Assembly: GCA_947598455.1 (NCBI GenBank)
Contig: CANQFI010000009.1
Coordinates: forward strand, 1 to 23,818
DNA length: 23,818 nucleotides
Reading direction: 5' to 3'
Origin: an uncultured Bacilli bacterium
GTDB lineage: Bacteria; Bacillota_I; Bacilli_A; RF39; UBA660
Under the pieces are notes generated by a model. The model had not been told where the DNA came from. It saw only the letters and a list, made by a program, of their open reading frames with translations, and did no database searches. Of this stretch, positions 23,301 to 23,818 are shown piece after piece; within the stretch, counting starts at the first letter, position 1, and each line of letters opens with the position of its first letter. Made by a program: the position numbers and the translations under genes.

Positions 23301-23795
23301 ATGAAGGATATAGAAAAGATTAAATGTCATAAATGTGGCTTTGAAAATATTAAAGGGACTACTAAATGTGTTAAATGTCATGCTTTTTTATCGGAGACTA
23401 AGAGTTGTCCAAAATGTGCTAAAAAAAATAAAATAGAAGCGATTAGGTGTAGTAAATGTGGATATAAATTTAATGTTAAAAGAAAAAGTATTTGGTTTAA
23501 TTTAATATTATCTATTTTATTAGTTATAGTACTAGCTTTAATTGTTTATTTTAACCATGTTGGAACATTTAATAATATAAGTAATGTTTTAAAAATATTT
23601 GCAACTTTATTTATTTTTTGTTTAATTTATGGAACTATTAATTATGGAAAGAACGATATAATTAAATTTAGTGCTGAGGAAGAATTTGTAGATAACGAGA
23701 AATTTAATTTATTAAGAAAGATTAGTAATGTAGCAATTGTTATAGGAACTATTTTAATTGTATGTTTTTTGATATATTATTATTTTATTAAATGA
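23301..23795 (+). CDS. Double zinc-ribbon membrane protein
   Basis: A 164-residue protein. The N-terminal 57 or so residues hold four CxxC pairs (CHKC, CVKC, CPKC, CSKC) that form two zinc ribbons of the kind found in many small membrane proteins. Three hydrophobic helices follow (about 63-83, 92-110 and 141-162) with a charged segment between the second and third. The ribbons would be on the cytosolic side by the positive-inside rule (KRKS before the first helix). No enzyme motif is present. AGGA lies 10 bases upstream of the ATG. The function is unknown; it may be a regulator or adaptor of membrane proteins. Confidence 0.8.
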   Translation: MKDIEKIKCHKCGFENIKGTTKCVKCHAFLSETKSCPKCAKKNKIEAIRCSKCGYKFNVKRKSIWFNLILSILLVIVLALIVYFNHVGTFNNISNVLKIFATLFIFCLIYGTINYGKNDIIKFSAEEEFVDNEKFNLLRKISNVAIVIGTILIVCFLIYYYFIK

Positions 23796-23817
23796 AGAGA
23801 AAAATTTCTCTTTTTTT
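23795..23817 (+). terminator. Terminator after the zinc-ribbon gene
   Basis: AAGAGAAA (23795-23802) pairs with TTTCTCTT (23805-23812), followed by a T-run to the end of the window. It starts at the last base of the stop codon. Confidence 0.75.
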
Positions 23818-23818
23818 A

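Overview
The window is AT-rich DNA with short Gram-positive-style gene spacing, strong AGGAG/GAGGTG ribosome sites, single-membrane secretion signals (lipoboxes, an N-terminally anchored GH25 lysozyme) and a dacB-spmA-spmB run. TGA is used as a stop and tryptophan is read from TGG, so this is not the Mycoplasma code. The picture fits a low-GC member of the Bacillota, perhaps one of the uncultured gut Bacilli lineages. That placement is inference from gene style, not from a marker phylogeny.

Region 1 (1-2527) looks like the 3' end of a Tad-like pilus operon: three short genes with an N-terminal membrane helix (pseudopilin/TadE-like, two of them tandem paralogs), then a TadZ/CpaE-like protein with a degenerate P-loop. 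Region 2 (2530-9065) is a type IV secretion system (T4SS) core, all on the plus strand: two VirB2/TrbC-like small membrane proteins, a very long VirB6/TrbL-like protein, a PrgI/VirB3-like protein, and VirB4 as two translationally coupled genes. It ends at a clear terminator. A 337-base gap follows, holding what looks like a decayed 5S rRNA fragment and the promoter of the next unit. Region 3 (9375-15565) holds a membrane-anchored SpoIID-like plus NlpC/P60 wall hydrolase (VirB1 role), a lipoprotein with a C-terminal helix, and a VirD4-type coupling ATPase with a long disordered tail. No relaxase, integrase or oriT is visible, so the machine may be a resident secretion or pilus-like system rather than a conjugative element; relaxase genes could still lie outside the window.

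Region 4 (15594-19597) is ordinary chromosome: a short rhodanese, a DedA/TVP38-type membrane protein, RmuC, a UppP/BacA-like membrane protein that lacks the catalytic residues, a 62-residue membrane protein, and trpS with a cysteine set like that of iron-sulfur TrpRS enzymes. Region 5 (19680-23795) holds a lipoprotein, a GH25 lysozyme, the dacB-spmA-spmB cluster (cell-wall trimming and spore core maturation in spore formers), and a zinc-ribbon membrane protein.

The main point of interest is regions 1-3 taken together: Tad-type parts directly upstream of a T4SS with a SpoIID/NlpC fusion hydrolase, a split VirB4, and long low-complexity extensions on three separate components.
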